Source: Ramazzottius varieornatus
Taxonomy: Eukaryota > Tardigrada > Eutardigrada > Parachela > Ramazzottiidae
Length of the DNA: 64,000 nucleotides
Direction: 5' to 3'
NCBI GenBank assembly: GCA_001949185.1
Contig: BDGG01000012.1
Span: forward strand, 224,634-288,633
The first letter of the stretch is position 1. Each line of letters starts with the position of its first letter. Of this stretch, positions 1-11,402 are shown in pieces. The notes under the pieces were generated by a model. That model saw only the letters and a program-made list of their open reading frames with translations, was not told the origin of the DNA and ran no database searches. Made by a program: the position numbers and the translations under genes.

Positions 1-55
1 AGTGTTCCGAAAGACGTTCGGAGAGGAACTTAAGATTCGGGAGTTGGTCACATAC

Positions 56-453
56 CTTCGATACCAGAATGACTCCTTCGTACATTCCTTCACCACTCGC
101 ATTTCTTCAGCGCTAAAGGCATAGTCTCTCGTAAAGGGTTCCGCTCCAGGTGTCTGTCCGCCATAGACTTGACCGGGTATCGGATAGCGGGGATCGGTGG
201 GGAAGGTGGGTTGTGCACCGGGGTAGTAAGGATCAGCCACGCCAACAGGGCCGGATGGACGAGGCTCATATCCGTAGTTCTGGACACGGCTGGGCATTAT
301 GACGGTGTCTCCGGAGGGGTTGTAAGTAGTGCTTCCGTAGGGAGAAGAGCCTGATGTGGAGCCGTCTGGACGTCCATAGCCCAGGTTGGAGCGGGGATCG
401 TAACCACCGGTATCTCCGCTCCCCGATGATCCTGAACCACCGAATAAGCTCAT
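56..453 (-). CDS. OCIA-domain protein, first coding exon (gene runs off left edge)
   Basis: Start codon at 453 (context AAACATG). The exon encodes 132 residues plus two bases and ends at a GTATGT donor (intron from 55). The N-terminal 100 residues are rich in Gly, Pro, Ser and Tyr. They are followed by EEMRVVKECTKESFWYR, which matches the start of the OCIA domain (E-rr-v..EC..ESFW) of OCIAD1/OCIAD2, mitochondrial/endosomal proteins. The hydrophobic part of the domain would lie in the next exon, outside the window. A 5' UTR intron is likely at 467-535 on the minus strand (GTAAGTAT donor, CTGCAG acceptor). Two more OCIA-type genes lie in this window, the nearest about 700 bp to the right on the same strand. 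The family call rests on about 20 residues. Confidence 0.7.
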
Positions 454-1155
454 GTTTCAAGGGTATCTGCAGAGGTAGATGGCTAAAATCAACAACGACA
501 ACCCTAGCAGCAGCTTCGCGTACTTTGATACTTACAAGGCACAGGTAGGCAAGCGGAAACACGATTTCACAAAGATTCTCAAGCGGATAGATACCTGCAA
601 TACTAGTAGGAATCCTCTTCGGAACCTGCAATGGGACATTTGCCTGACAGTGAGCTGATTAACGAACAAACATGACGCGGCCTGCCAAACATCACGAGAA
701 ATCCCACAACAAAGCAAGCTGTCTCGTAAATTCTGTGATGTTCGTGCATTCGAAGCATGTTCTCCGTTCAGCCAGGAAGTTTGTAGTCCTTCACCGCATA
801 TGCTTCACCGCAGATGCTTTCTGGTTATAATTTACCCCGACATCGTTAGAACTACAAAAATAACTATTTGTAAAATCCCCAAAACATCAAATAATAAAAT
901 TCGTTTATGCTTGTCTAACCATTCAAAGTTCGAAAGCAGGTGCCACAGTGCACTACATCGAGCTCAAAGTCTGAGCAAATGGTTTGCCACGGCGCATTTT
1001 AACAGCCGACGACAACGCAAAACATGAAAGAGATACCTTGAGTTTCGCTCTCAGATCATACCATGAACCAGACTGCGATGATTAATTATGTTTGTACAGA
1101 TAGACAGATATGAAGGAATTTTTGGAACAGTTTCCGCAGACCTAATCAGCTGCTG
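454..1155. other. Intergenic, no gene seen
   Basis: Apart from the likely 5' UTR intron of the OCIA gene to the left, I see no coding exon, RNA gene or repeat here. Part of it must be the 3' UTR of the next minus-strand gene. Confidence 0.5.
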
Positions 1156-1923
1156 TCATCGCGTCAATTTATCTTTATCACCTGTGTAAGCAACTCCTTC
1201 TTGTCTAAAACCTCCGTATCTCGAGTCGTAGTACGGAGTATAAGACTGCTCCCTAAAAACAAAAAGAAATCTAAGTCAGTCAAGTAGTCAACAAAATCCA
1301 GTTTAACCACAGGATGAAAGACTCGGTGAGGAAATCCATGTACGAACTTACTTCGGTGCGAATGCAGTATTTGTGCGATACTCATTAGTCTCCGGATCGA
1401 AGTAACGATACCCAGCTCCATATCCCCGATTACGCCACGGGGACATGAAAGAAAACGAGAAGGGTCCTTCACTACCAGCCACAATCAAGTAAGGCGGAAG
1501 CCGGACTCCGGCTTCAATCAGCTTCCTCGCCGTTTCACCAATGTGGCTGTTCTGCAGCTTCGCTAGCTTATCCTGGCAGTTCCCAAACGACGAATAAGCC
1601 CACCGTCCCAGGAAGTTGCCGAACACAGCAGCTCCTGTTGCTTTGAAGAACGTTCCGCGTGGGGAGATGACGCCTCGATTCATCCCCGCAATCACGAGCG
1701 CAGCTCCGATGGTCGCTCCGGGAAGAGCGTATTTCCAGTTAGCATCACTCCTGCATTCTTGAATGACTTTCAGTTCTTCGACAGAGAGACCCATGCTCCC
1801 TGGACCGTGATCGCGCGAGTGTAGTCCATGTCCACCTGGACGATTTCCGTAGGGTTGCTGAGATAAGTTGTCCATGCTGCGTTGTTGGTCGATGGAGGCA
1901 TCTCCGGGTTGTTGCGTCGCCAT
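1156..1923 (-). CDS. OCIA-domain membrane protein
   Basis: Two exons on the minus strand: 1352-1923 and 1156-1252, joined within a Lys codon (donor GTAAGTTC, acceptor TTTTTAG). About 222 residues. Residues 45-125 hold an OCIA-like domain: VEELKVIQECRSDANWKYALP, then a hydrophobic Gly/Ala-rich segment and FLGRWAYSSFGNCQDKLAKL, which fits the second half of the domain (G-K/R-..Y...CQ.K...L..S). The N-terminus is Gln/Gly-rich and the C-terminus is Tyr-rich. In other animals OCIAD proteins sit in mitochondrial or endosomal membranes and affect respiratory-complex assembly and STAT signalling. The W-K-Y-A-L-P version resembles the third copy at 21.4 kb more than the first copy. Confidence 0.75.
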
Positions 1924-3239
1924 GTTGATGCCAGAGCGTTACCTGCAAAGCGTCAAACGGTGATGTACTTCGAGTTTCACACGACAGCTTTTGTACGAAT
2001 GATAGATGACCAAGTGCGCGAGAAATGTCGGATGAAAGTTGCAGGCAACTTTCAGCGGAAGTTGCGTTCTGACTTTCGGGATATAACTCATGAAAGTTTG
2101 AGGGCAAAGTTCACCGTATCAAGCAATCAATAAAATTATGTTGGACGTACGTACGTATGCGTAAACCCATTCCACTTTCGGTCAGATTCCACCTGGTTGT
2201 TCGCCTCCTCGCCGACGACGCAGAATCCTCGGAATGGAGCTAATGTTATGAGAATCCCTTCAATATTCACATCACTTCAGCCACTTGAATCACTTTCGTG
2301 TCTTGTCGGTTCTACAGCAACACATAAATTCATAAGCCGTCTCCTCTTCCCGTGAGATCGATGGTGACACCTCTATAAATTGCCTGGAGCCTCGTTCTAA
2401 ACAGCACTGTTCTCTCTTCGGCAAGGCGGTCATGATCAGAGCTCGAGCATGTAACCGACAGGCTCCACCGTTGCGACCTCTACGAATTCTGCAAGATATC
2501 AATACGGTCAAGCGAAGTCACCAAAGACACTATCCCAAAAACTGAGAGACTCCATGCCTGATTTTGCATGTTGCGGCATGTGAAGACCTCATAATTTTTT
2601 CCAACCTCGGAAACATAAAAGCATGTGATCTTGCCCAGAACCAATCGCGCCCACGCTAGGTGGCGCTTGGTTTTGCTTCACATAGAAAACCGGTTTTCTG
2701 ACATTTATCAAAACATTGAATGTCATCTGGATTAACCTTACGGTCCATAAAAACGCGTGTAGGCAGTGCCATGCAGGAAAGTATGTCATGATGTCGACGG
2801 AAACGTCTCAAGTTATGCCGATGGTAAAGCCTCCATCCACTCGAGTGATTATCTGCTCTAACCAACGACGTCAAACCTGAACTTTGGAGTTGACGTTCAA
2901 GAATCAAACTGCTGAGTACTAACCTGCCTGGCGTATCAAAACCGCCGTCAACGTTGAGGCTTCCTCCGCCTTAAACTAGCGATTAAACAACCGTTCTGCG
3001 TGCGAGACCGTACACACCTCGATCAGTACGCAGCGTTTACCATGTGTTCCGTCCTGCAAAACAATCGATAGGCTTCAGCGGCTATGTTAAGAAAGCAATT
3101 TAGACTCTTCCACCAATGTTTGCACTTTCTTATTTAGTTTGAACAAACTTGCAAAGCCTCATTTGCGCTTCGTATCCTCTAATCGATCCACCGGGAAGAC
3201 TAACACGGAGAGCCGAGGCGATAATTGAGCTGGGACATC
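1924..3239. other. Intergenic region between divergent genes; nothing certain
   Basis: Splice-like signals and short open frames occur on the minus strand (about 2300-3060), but I could not join them into a reading frame that resembles a known protein. A short ACGT tandem run lies near 2148-2160. The right end should hold the promoter of the TAF10-like gene. Confidence 0.4.
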
Positions 3240-4724
3240 ATGTACAGCGGCACTGGGAATGGACCCAATGGGAGTGGCAATGCTGGTAATTGGTGGAATT
3301 CTGCACACGCTGCGCACGCGCACCAGCAGGCTCAACAGGCTGCCCAGGCACAGCAAGCACAACATGCGCAGTATGCACAGCAACAGTCGTTCCAGCATCA
3401 GCATCCTGTATCCAATCTCCCAAATCTTCCTGCAGGATTTAATTCGGGATCAGGCTTTCCGCCTCCCCAGCATCCTTATCAGGTGCCTATAAGAAACGAG
3501 CTCTTCTCTCACACTAGCGTTTGCTCACCTTAAAGAACTTTTTTTAGCAGCAGAACGTGAGCCAGAACCAGCAATACCATCCAGGCTATCCTCCGCACCA
3601 CCAGCCTCCATCCGACCCCGTCTGTCGCAACTCCTACCCTCACAACGCTTTTCCTGCGACTGCCCACTACTCGTTTCCCATGATGCAGAGTCCCGAGCCA
3701 TCCATGGGTTCACCGAACCAGCCGTATTCGAATAATTCAACCTGTAAGGAAATAAACTGTTTTGGCATTCAATCTAATTTCGAAATTTCAAAGCCTAACA
3801 AAAGTTACAAATCAAGTTCCAAATCAACCAGCAGCTGATCAACCCATGCGGTTTGCTGAAACCAAATCGTGACGTCAAACGGCCATGTATTCTGGCGTGG
3901 CAGCTGACGTCATGCACAGCTGGCAACAGTGTAGCCAGTCTGAAATATCATTTCGCTGAGCTGGCGAACCGGAAGTGACGCTTTGTTTTGTTGCAGCGTA
4001 CTCACCGACTCGCAACATGACTTCCCCTATCGGCCACCCTTTGGGTTCTCCCATGCGACAATTTTCCGGATATCAACAAGGTCCGCCATCGGTCGGTCAA
4101 CAAGGAGGTCCTCCCACCACACCATCACCTCACCGCTTTCCGCAGTCTCCTCACTCCATACCTGCTCAGTCTCCACACCCGGTCGCCCCTTCCCCTCAGA
4201 TGGTTCCACCATCTTCACAGACTATCCCTCCGTCCCCATCTTCATCCAGCCAACCCCGTACTACTTCGGCGAACCCATTCTCACCACCAGTATCAGCTGC
4301 ACCAACCACTCATCGAACTGTTACGACTAACGGTCCCTCGTCCAGTAGTCCGGTACCATCACCGACGAAACCCACAGAGATTCCAGCCAAGCTAGTGATT
4401 GACGAAGAACCCCTGCCACAGTATCCTACTCCCGAAGAACTGGAGAGAATGGCACAGCATGTTCGACCGATGATTCCATATTCTCTTACTGAAAAAATAA
4501 TGTCCAAAGCCGGGGTGCAGTTTGCGGACCCGAAGATTGGTAACTTGATCTCATTTGCCGGTCAGAGTCTCATAGTGGATATCGTGAAGGAAGTAGCAGG
4601 TATGAGCAAGGGACTGCCCAAGCCGCAGGATAAGCAGTTGATGAGAGCGAACCTGGAGAGGGTCCTTCAGGACAGGGGAATGAAGGTACTTCCGCCTGAT
4701 CCCACTCCTACTCTTCTCAAGTAG
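3240..4724 (+). CDS. TAF10: TAF10-like histone-fold subunit of TFIID/SAGA
   Basis: Three exons: 3240-3482, 3548-3743, 3997-4724; the phases fit, giving 388 residues. The ATG at 3240 has A at -3; a longer frame upstream has only TTG. The N-terminal 270 residues are low complexity: Ala/Gln/His repeats, then Pro/Ser/Gln-rich sequence. The C-terminal 100 residues look like the TAF10 histone fold: MIPYSLTEKIMSKAGV, DPKIGNLISFAGQSLIVDI and a last helix around LERVLQDRGMKV, corresponding to P-IP-.v...l..aG....DPri.rLISlAaQkFi.Di and aLseyGi in TAF10. TAF10 pairs with TAF3/TAF8 or SUPT7L in TFIID and SAGA. The long low-complexity N-terminus is common in TAFs. The linker before the last helix is shorter than in vertebrate TAF10. 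Confidence 0.7.
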
Positions 4725-5125
4725 AACAATCTTGCATTGTTTTTCGATGTTTATTGCTCCTGCTCTTTTACATGTTTTGCTTCATAGTCGGACACGTACA
4801 AGGACGTTTCTCTTGCTTTGCTTTGTCAAGCCGATATTATGATTCACGTTCGACATGCACACGGTCATAAATTTCAGAGAGAGCCAAAGCCTTCCAGCAG
4901 TCCGCGGGGTTTCCGAAAGTGAAGGTTCGTTTCCTTGTCTGATGCCTTTGGTTAGTTCATGTATGGAGGTAGTGCCTTGGCTCGAATGACGGCTCACTCC
5001 GAACCTTTGAAAGTTGATGGCGAAGGACAAAGCAAGTTTATCTTGACGCATTGGCGCATGTCTAGAAAGCTACAGTACCATTTATTTTTGAAGTTTGAAG
5101 TATTACGCAAAGGTTCTTCTTCAGA
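4725..5125. other. Intergenic between tandem genes
   Basis: 3' UTR of the TAF10-like gene and upstream region of the Reeler gene. No further feature seen. Confidence 0.5.
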
Positions 5126-5831
5126 ATGGTCATGTCGCCACTCTGCTTCTTTCTGGCATTGTTGCTGTTGGTTTCGGTGGAAAACATATCAGCATTCCCC
5201 AATGGAGCGCCTCTACAAGCCTGTCAGGATCTCTTGCCGCGTCATCCCGCACCACCACAAAGCCAAGCGAACCCTTATAAACTTGTGGTGACTCCCGTAC
5301 AGAAATACGAAAAGAACATCGCGTGTAAGAATGAATCTGTTCTATTCTGGTGATTTTTTGAAGTCATGTTACGGTTAATGCTGTTGTTCTGTGCTTTAGT
5401 GCAGATCTCGGTGGAAGGATCGGGTGATGACCCGTTCCAACAATTTTTCTCCGTCGCTGGTTTCCTCATTCAAGTTCGCGACGACGCTACAGGGAAGTTT
5501 GTTGGAAAGTTGAGCAATGTGCCAAGGACGTCGAAGTATGCCTGTAATACTCGAGCTGCGGTCACTCATACCGATCCCGGGCAGAAAGCAGTCAGTGGAC
5601 TGCAGTTTGTCTGGGAACCCCAGTATGAAGATCTCCAGAAAGCGGTCAATGTTCGAGTGTAGTGAGTATATACCCTGTTTCCTGCGCTCCTTGGTTTTGT
5701 CGGAGTTCTTTTGTTCAAGCTACGCGTGTGCATAATGTTGTCATCCTTTTCTGTTTAGTGCCACCTTCGTCAAAAACGTGGCAACGTACTGGACACCGGT
5801 GGCGTCAACGCCGATCTTGATATCGCCCTAA
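5126..5831 (+). CDS. Secreted Reeler-domain protein
   Basis: Three exons: 5126-5324, 5400-5661, 5759-5831 (177 residues). Residues 1-23 form a signal peptide (hydrophobic run FFLALLLLVSV, likely cut after ISA). The remainder is one Reeler domain: FPNGAPLQACQDLLPRH at its start, FLIQVRDDATGKFVGKLSN in the middle, then a Cys and the closing pattern ATFVKNVATYW. This domain occurs in reelin, in ferric-chelate reductase 1 and in small secreted defence proteins of insects and other invertebrates. Length and single-domain architecture fit the last group, and there is no transmembrane segment. The intron inside VY|ATFV joins exactly at the conserved ATFV motif, which supports the splicing. A role in immunity is inference from the family. 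Confidence 0.85.
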
Positions 5832-6561
5832 GCATCATCGCTTCTTCCACCGTCTTCCCGAATACTTTTCATCCGTATAAAACATATCTACGAGCGGTTA
5901 GAGTTGCTCATCAGCCGCGGGCTGGTAACTCGTGTACAAGCTTTGCGTCTGCCTTATCAGAGTCCATAATTATATTATGGACTTTGGCGTTATCATCGTT
6001 ATCGCCTTCTTCTCGGAATTATGCCGTACGAACCGGACAATTTCGTCGACCGTCAATTTCAAATAGCTTCAAATTTCGTAATAGCTACCTATGTAGTTCG
6101 CAGATGCATGTGCGTGAGTGAGATATATTAAACTGGCTGCAGTGCCAATAACTATGAGAACCATTTCGTGCTCCTACTGTATGCGCCTATACGCCGCTTA
6201 TGGTGTAACGGCTCGCTAACGGACTAACCGGAAGCTCCGATATCGGAGCAGCTACTTTCAAAACACAGCTGATTTTGCACCTACAGTATGTGTGTTACAG
6301 TACTTTTTATTTTGAACAAAGATTATTCCCGTTTGTTGTTACTGCAGAATATCGCACGTGAGGTACTGCAGAATCTGGTTGTTGCATAATGGTATACTCT
6401 ACGCTGATCGACCAGCTACAGTGGTCGTTTTAACAGGCAGCAAAGACGCCTGTTCAGTTGTTCGCATGCGCAGTCCTTGTTACCGAGTATGTTTTGACGA
6501 TTGACATTCTTCGGAGCTCCGCCAATACTGTTAACAATCGACTGCGCATTCGGATCGAATC
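5832..6561. other. Intergenic, no gene seen
   Basis: Upstream region of the gluconokinase gene and 3' region of the Reeler gene. I found no open frame, tRNA or clear repeat. Confidence 0.5.
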
Positions 6562-7092
6562 ATGGAGAAGAAGGATGGTATCAAGCCTCGAATACTGGTG
6601 GTGATGGGCGTTTCCGCTGTGGGAAAAACCACAATAGCCGAAGCTCTTGTCGAGCGACTGCACTGGCCATTCCAAGAAGGCGACGATCTGCACCCGGCTG
6701 CCAATAGGGAGAAAATGCGATCTGGAACTCCCCTGACCGATGAAGATCGGAAGCCGTGGCTGGAGAAGGTTGCTGCGTGGATCGATGCTCGACGAGCAGC
6801 AAGCGAACCCGGTATCATCACCTGTTCCGCGCTGAAGAAAGCCTACCGGAAAGTGATTATTGGCGACAGACCTGGCGTCAACCTGCTGTACTTGAAAGCT
6901 GATAGGCGTATTCTGGAGGAACGGATTGACAAAAGGAAGGGACACTTTATGTCGCCGAACCTCTTGGAAAGCCAGCTGCAGACCCTGGAAGAACCTTCAG
7001 AGGATGAAAGGGCTTTTACGGTCATAGTGCATGGAAATATTGACGAGACTGTGGAAAGTACGTTGAGTTTATTACGGACAGACAAACCATGA
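6562..7092 (+). CDS. IDNK: Gluconokinase
   Basis: Single-exon gene of 176 residues, the usual length for the GntK/IDNK family. It phosphorylates D-gluconate to 6-phosphogluconate, feeding the pentose phosphate pathway. The Walker A P-loop MGVSAVGKTT is at residues 15-24. It is followed by the gluconate-pocket motif EGDDLHPAANREKM (family: F-x-dgD.lHp..N..KM.sG.PL.D.DR.pWL), then CSALKKAYRKVI and the lid KRKGHFM, which are the landmarks of the family. The protein has no targeting sequence and is probably cytosolic. It lacks an intron while almost all its neighbours are spliced. A possible AATAAA polyadenylation signal lies near 7250. Confidence 0.95.
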   Translation: MEKKDGIKPRILVVMGVSAVGKTTIAEALVERLHWPFQEGDDLHPAANREKMRSGTPLTDEDRKPWLEKVAAWIDARRAASEPGIITCSALKKAYRKVIIGDRPGVNLLYLKADRRILEERIDKRKGHFMSPNLLESQLQTLEEPSEDERAFTVIVHGNIDETVESTLSLLRTDKP

Positions 7093-7333
7093 CGTACAGA
7101 AAAGTCCCAGTGGGTAGAATTTAAGAGCCAAAGAGGACCGATCAAGTTCCGTTTATCGAAACCGCACTAATTTTCTTCAGAAATATGCGGCTTTCAAATA
7201 ATATATCCTATAAGACGGAAATCCCCATTCATCTGTAAGAGATTTTGAAGAAATAAAAACTCGCCCGACATGCGCTTTCTTTCTTTAGCGCACAATGGAA
7301 TTACAATCTTCCAAATGACCATGTTCGAAGCGA

Positions 7334-10237
7334 CTACTGGTCTTCCTCGTCTTCGTCGCCTTCGCCACCTTCCTCGTGGTTGTCGAGACCAGCGGCTTTG
7401 CGTATCTCTTCTTCCTCTTCCGGTGTCGGGTCCAGTTCCTACGGTGAAAAAAAAAGTCAGAGGAGAAGAACGAAGGATAAGCACGAGTTTAGCTTACCTC
7501 GTGGAGAGTAGGGTCGTATTTCTCGTGTTTTACATGTAGAGGAAGTGTCGGTACGAAGTTCGATCTGTACTTCAGTCCATTTCCAAAATACATATTGAAG
7601 AAGTTCCTGTAGAACAACACCGACAACGCTTTAGGTAAAGGTTGAAGGACTTCATCAAGGGGTATACTTACTTTCCTCCATCGTAGACGACGGTATAAGA
7701 GCCCGGCCACAGGTTGGATCTGGCGACGATGAAGGACTGGGAGGGAAATGCGTGGGAACCGAAATGGAGCGACCACGGAGGATAGCCGTCAATAGCTATG
7801 AACACAAATATGGTAACTACATTATAATAGCAGTAGTTGGTTTAGACTTTCCCCGTTCCATACCTGCATCGTTGATAACGGAAGCAAGGGGAGGAGGAAA
7901 TGTAGACTCTGGTTCGTACCAGTCGGCTTTTTCCGGATACCATACTGGGTACTTTGCCTTTCTGGCTTTGGCACCCTCTTCTTCGTCTTCCGCCTCTTCT
8001 TCTTCCTCGTCTTCTTCTTTGCTGGCTTCGAATGCATCGTAAAAGAAAGTCCGTCCCTACAAAGGTAAACCTACACTGGCGATTCCAACAGCACAGTTAC
8101 GGAACGCTTGGCTTCTGTTCCGTTGGATACGATGGAGATCGGTTGGAGGATCAGCTAAAGTTTCTCTCTGATATTTTCTATATAACCTTTGGAGAAAGGC
8201 TAACAGCTCTGATGAATAAAGCATGAAGAATTCTAGAGTTTACCTGGCGTAATATAAATTGGTTATGATGCATCCAGGATTTCATGTGCGGCTGGGATAG
8301 CTCTTGGAAAGAAGGAGCTCTGTACTCCGGGTTGTCAGTCAGTACAAAGGGCGCTGAAAAAGAGTACAATAAATGGCACTTCCTTAATCTCGAACGAAGA
8401 ATCAACAGAAATTACGTGGTGCCCCCTCTTCGGCTTCTTCTTCACTGTCCAGCATGAAGTATCCAAGAGGACATATTTGTGTCGAGCCAGAAATGCGAGC
8501 AATCTGAGCTCTCAGATAATTCAGCTCCGTACCCGGAAACACGGGGAATGACGGTACCTAAAGACAACACAGTCCACACTCAGTCTCGCGAATTTCCCCA
8601 TGCTAGAACAGTTATGGACCCAGAATGATCAGGCTTACCTTAGCTGCGAGATTCCCGGTGAAACCGCGGTCAATCTTCCGTGCAACGATCACCTGGTCTG
8701 GAGTGACTGCCGGCAACCTTGTCCAGTTCCCGTCCACTGAAATCGAGTGATCATTTTCAGTTCATTCGTCTCAATGTAGAATGAACCGAGAACTTACGCT
8801 TTGTAGTGACATAGTAAGACTTCCGGTTCACACCTGAGCCCGTCGGCTCTTTGACGAGGGGTGGTAACGGTTTCAGCATCGGTTTTGGTACCGGCGGTAG
8901 ATTCTCGAAACCTTCGATCTCTGGTTGTTCTGCATCCTCGTCCTCTCCTTCAGCCTAAAACCACGTAAACATTGAACCAATAAAAGAACAGCTAGGAGGC
9001 GAACGAGCAAAACGCACGAAATCGACATCTCAAGTGACGTGCGCTCTCATTGATATTGTGTAAAAGGGCGCGCCACTCACAATGACGGTCTTGTAAGTTT
9101 TGCAATCTTCCGCATGCCAAAACTGTTCTCACCGGTTCCTTTTCCGGTTCTTCCTCTTCATCATCCGGTGGGTCGGCATCAGCTTCCAGGACATAGTAGT
9201 CGTTCTGCTGTCCATAGATGATGCCCCAAAACTTAATGTCGATAATTCTAGCATCAGCATCGAGCAGTTTCTTGACAGCGGCATTGAGCAAACATGCGAT
9301 GCTAGTGGAGAACAATCGCGGAATACCCACGTTGCTCAAGTACGGATAAAGCCGCAAGATATTCGGCAGCTTTGAATTGCCCGTCTCCTCGTCCACGAAA
9401 GCATCGATGCGTTCTTCGATAGCTCCTTCTGCCTACCAAACATTGTTAGAGAAGGAAATATGATCAGAAAACGTTCCAGTAAGCAATCGCACCTTCAAAA
9501 CTTCAGTCCGTAGTTTCGACTCCGCGATCTCGGCATCTCGAAACTTGGCACTTCCGGCACGCCTATCCACATATCGCTGGAATGCAGAGTCCAGTATTTG
9601 CTCATATCCATCGTATGCGTTCTTGTTCGACGTTTTGAGAATGTGACGAACGGATTGCTTTAGTTGATCATATCTATCTAACGAAAACAGTATTCAGATC
9701 ACAGTATACAGTATAACAAATTATTTGGGAGGTCTCTTCTTCGTCGTCGAATACTTACACACTTGGCGCGTCACCCGAAGATTCTTTCAAATATCCGCTA
9801 ACAGCTTTGTAGGTTTCCCTTACTCGGCCCGCGTTGGACGCGTCGATACCGTAGCCTCCAGGATACCCAGGGTAAGGCAGAATGCCGTCGCTGATAGAGA
9901 CACTAGGTTTCTTTACGGGCGAACGGAGTTCTTCGGGTAGCACAGCGTAAATATCGATCTCGTCTTCTTGAACGGTGGAGATGTACTGTTCTTCCTCGGG
10001 CTGTGGATCTTGGTCCAGCCGAAGTAACTCCTCAACAACGCTGGAGCCAGATTGCCCATCTTCGCCAGACAAGAACTCAAGATTGGACCTTACGATAGCC
10101 GGGAGGGTGTACCGCTCGGCAGAGGGTGAGGTGATGAAGCGACCCGATGCGGAAAAGCGAGGAGCTGAATCAACGGAGGATCGCACAGGAAACGGCTCTT
10201 CTTGACTGACGAACTGAGGAACTCGTTCTTCCGCCAT
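7334..10237 (-). CDS. RSPH4A/RSPH6A: Radial spoke head protein 4/6 family
   Basis: Eleven exons on the minus strand: 9759-10237, 9493-9673, 9133-9432, 8798-8954, 8639-8736, 8416-8557, 8244-8353, 7864-8056, 7672-7795, 7498-7606, 7334-7438. All phases agree, giving 665 residues. Family landmarks are LPNILRLYPYLSNVGIPR, WGIIYGQQNDYYVLE, a GVNRKSYYVTTK segment with NWTRLPAVTPDQVIVARKI, FPVFPGTELNYLRAQIARIS with a following PLGYF, a histidine-containing Q-H/N..IL.QGR motif, and ARSNLWPGSY near the end. Acidic stretches separate these blocks and the tail is Glu/Asp-rich, as usual in the family. The protein forms the head of the axonemal radial spoke in motile cilia and flagella. Invertebrates usually have a single gene for what vertebrates split into RSPH4A and RSPH6A. 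The 160-residue N-terminal extension is poorly conserved. Confidence 0.93.
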
Positions 10238-11402
10238 AACAGTCTCTCATCAAAGCTAAACCTGCAAACAGGAATTTGTTCGAAAGCAGACTGGATCGGT
10301 AAGAGCCACGACATGAGATCGGTCCCGAGTTTTATGCTCACATTACTATGGGAACTCCGAGCGTCGATCACTTGGCCGTCAGTATCTTCTGGAAGAACAC
10401 CCTCAAAACCGAACGAGTCGCGAACAGCTGGCTCGAGAGGACCCAGAGGAGTTTGCAATGATCTTCTGGAGCATCAGCCGATAGCACCAGCCGGTGACCG
10501 GAAGTTGACCTGCAGCGCCATCTGTGGGTTGCCTCGCCTGAATGCAAGCTGGTAAACAAGTCAGGCAAATCAAATAGACACCAGTGTATGAGCGGATCCG
10601 CACATAACAACGCGAAAGCGTCCAAATGGCGGAATGGGCGGGGCCGAAGTGAATTTCCTACCTCTATCCAATCAGGCCGACATTTTTTTCCCCATTCGCG
10701 CCATATCAAAAGGCCAGCAGCTTGCGTTCTGCTTGCTAGTCGATTGCTCCACCTAAAAATCGAGCCTGTAGAAACTTTGAATTAAGCGAAGGGACAATTG
10801 CTTTGAGGTTGATAGGTTGGCAAGAGAGCAGAGACAATTTTTTTTCGTAACACTGGATCGCCGAGGCTAGTCGACCGAAAGTCTCCATCTGCAAGCCGGA
10901 TTTCCCGTGGCGCATGTGACTTAAACGGTTAATTTGGAAAGGTGTCATCTTTAACAGCAGGATTTGGATTCGTCTATATTCCAGAAAAGCAACGGTGGAG
11001 GAAGGAGTTTGATCGATTGAAGCTGGGAAATCGGAAAGGTAGGTTGACTAGGTTCTGTTTTTAATTTCTATCGCATTTTCAGACATGGACTTTTGTGTGT
11101 ACGCTATCGAGCGCCATAAACGCTGTCGGAAATGGTGTCGTGGGTAGCCGTACGGTACGATACGTTCAAACGTGGCGACGTCAGCGTTACTATCTGTCGT
11201 CGACTCGTCGGTGTCGTGGACTTAACACCAGGTAGAAAGGGTAGCGATGAGTGACGTCATGCGTGAATGATTGTCTAATCATTTTACTGTCATCTGGTCG
11301 TTTTGTCGACTCGTCCATATCGAGACTGCGGTGGGGGAGCGGCAGATTCCGTTAATGCTACAGTGCAAATAAAGGGTGCCTTTCTTCTTCTTAAAGGGAA
11401 TC
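10238..11402. promoter_or_regulatory. Shared upstream region of two divergent genes
   Basis: About 1.2 kb between the start codons of the radial-spoke gene (-) and the AT-hook gene (+). I see no coding exon. It must contain both promoters; no TATA box stands out. Confidence 0.4.

Noticed and set aside
2290-3060. Several exon-like blocks on the minus strand (good acceptors at about 2490 and 3045)
   Set aside because: Could not be joined in one frame and translations resemble no family.
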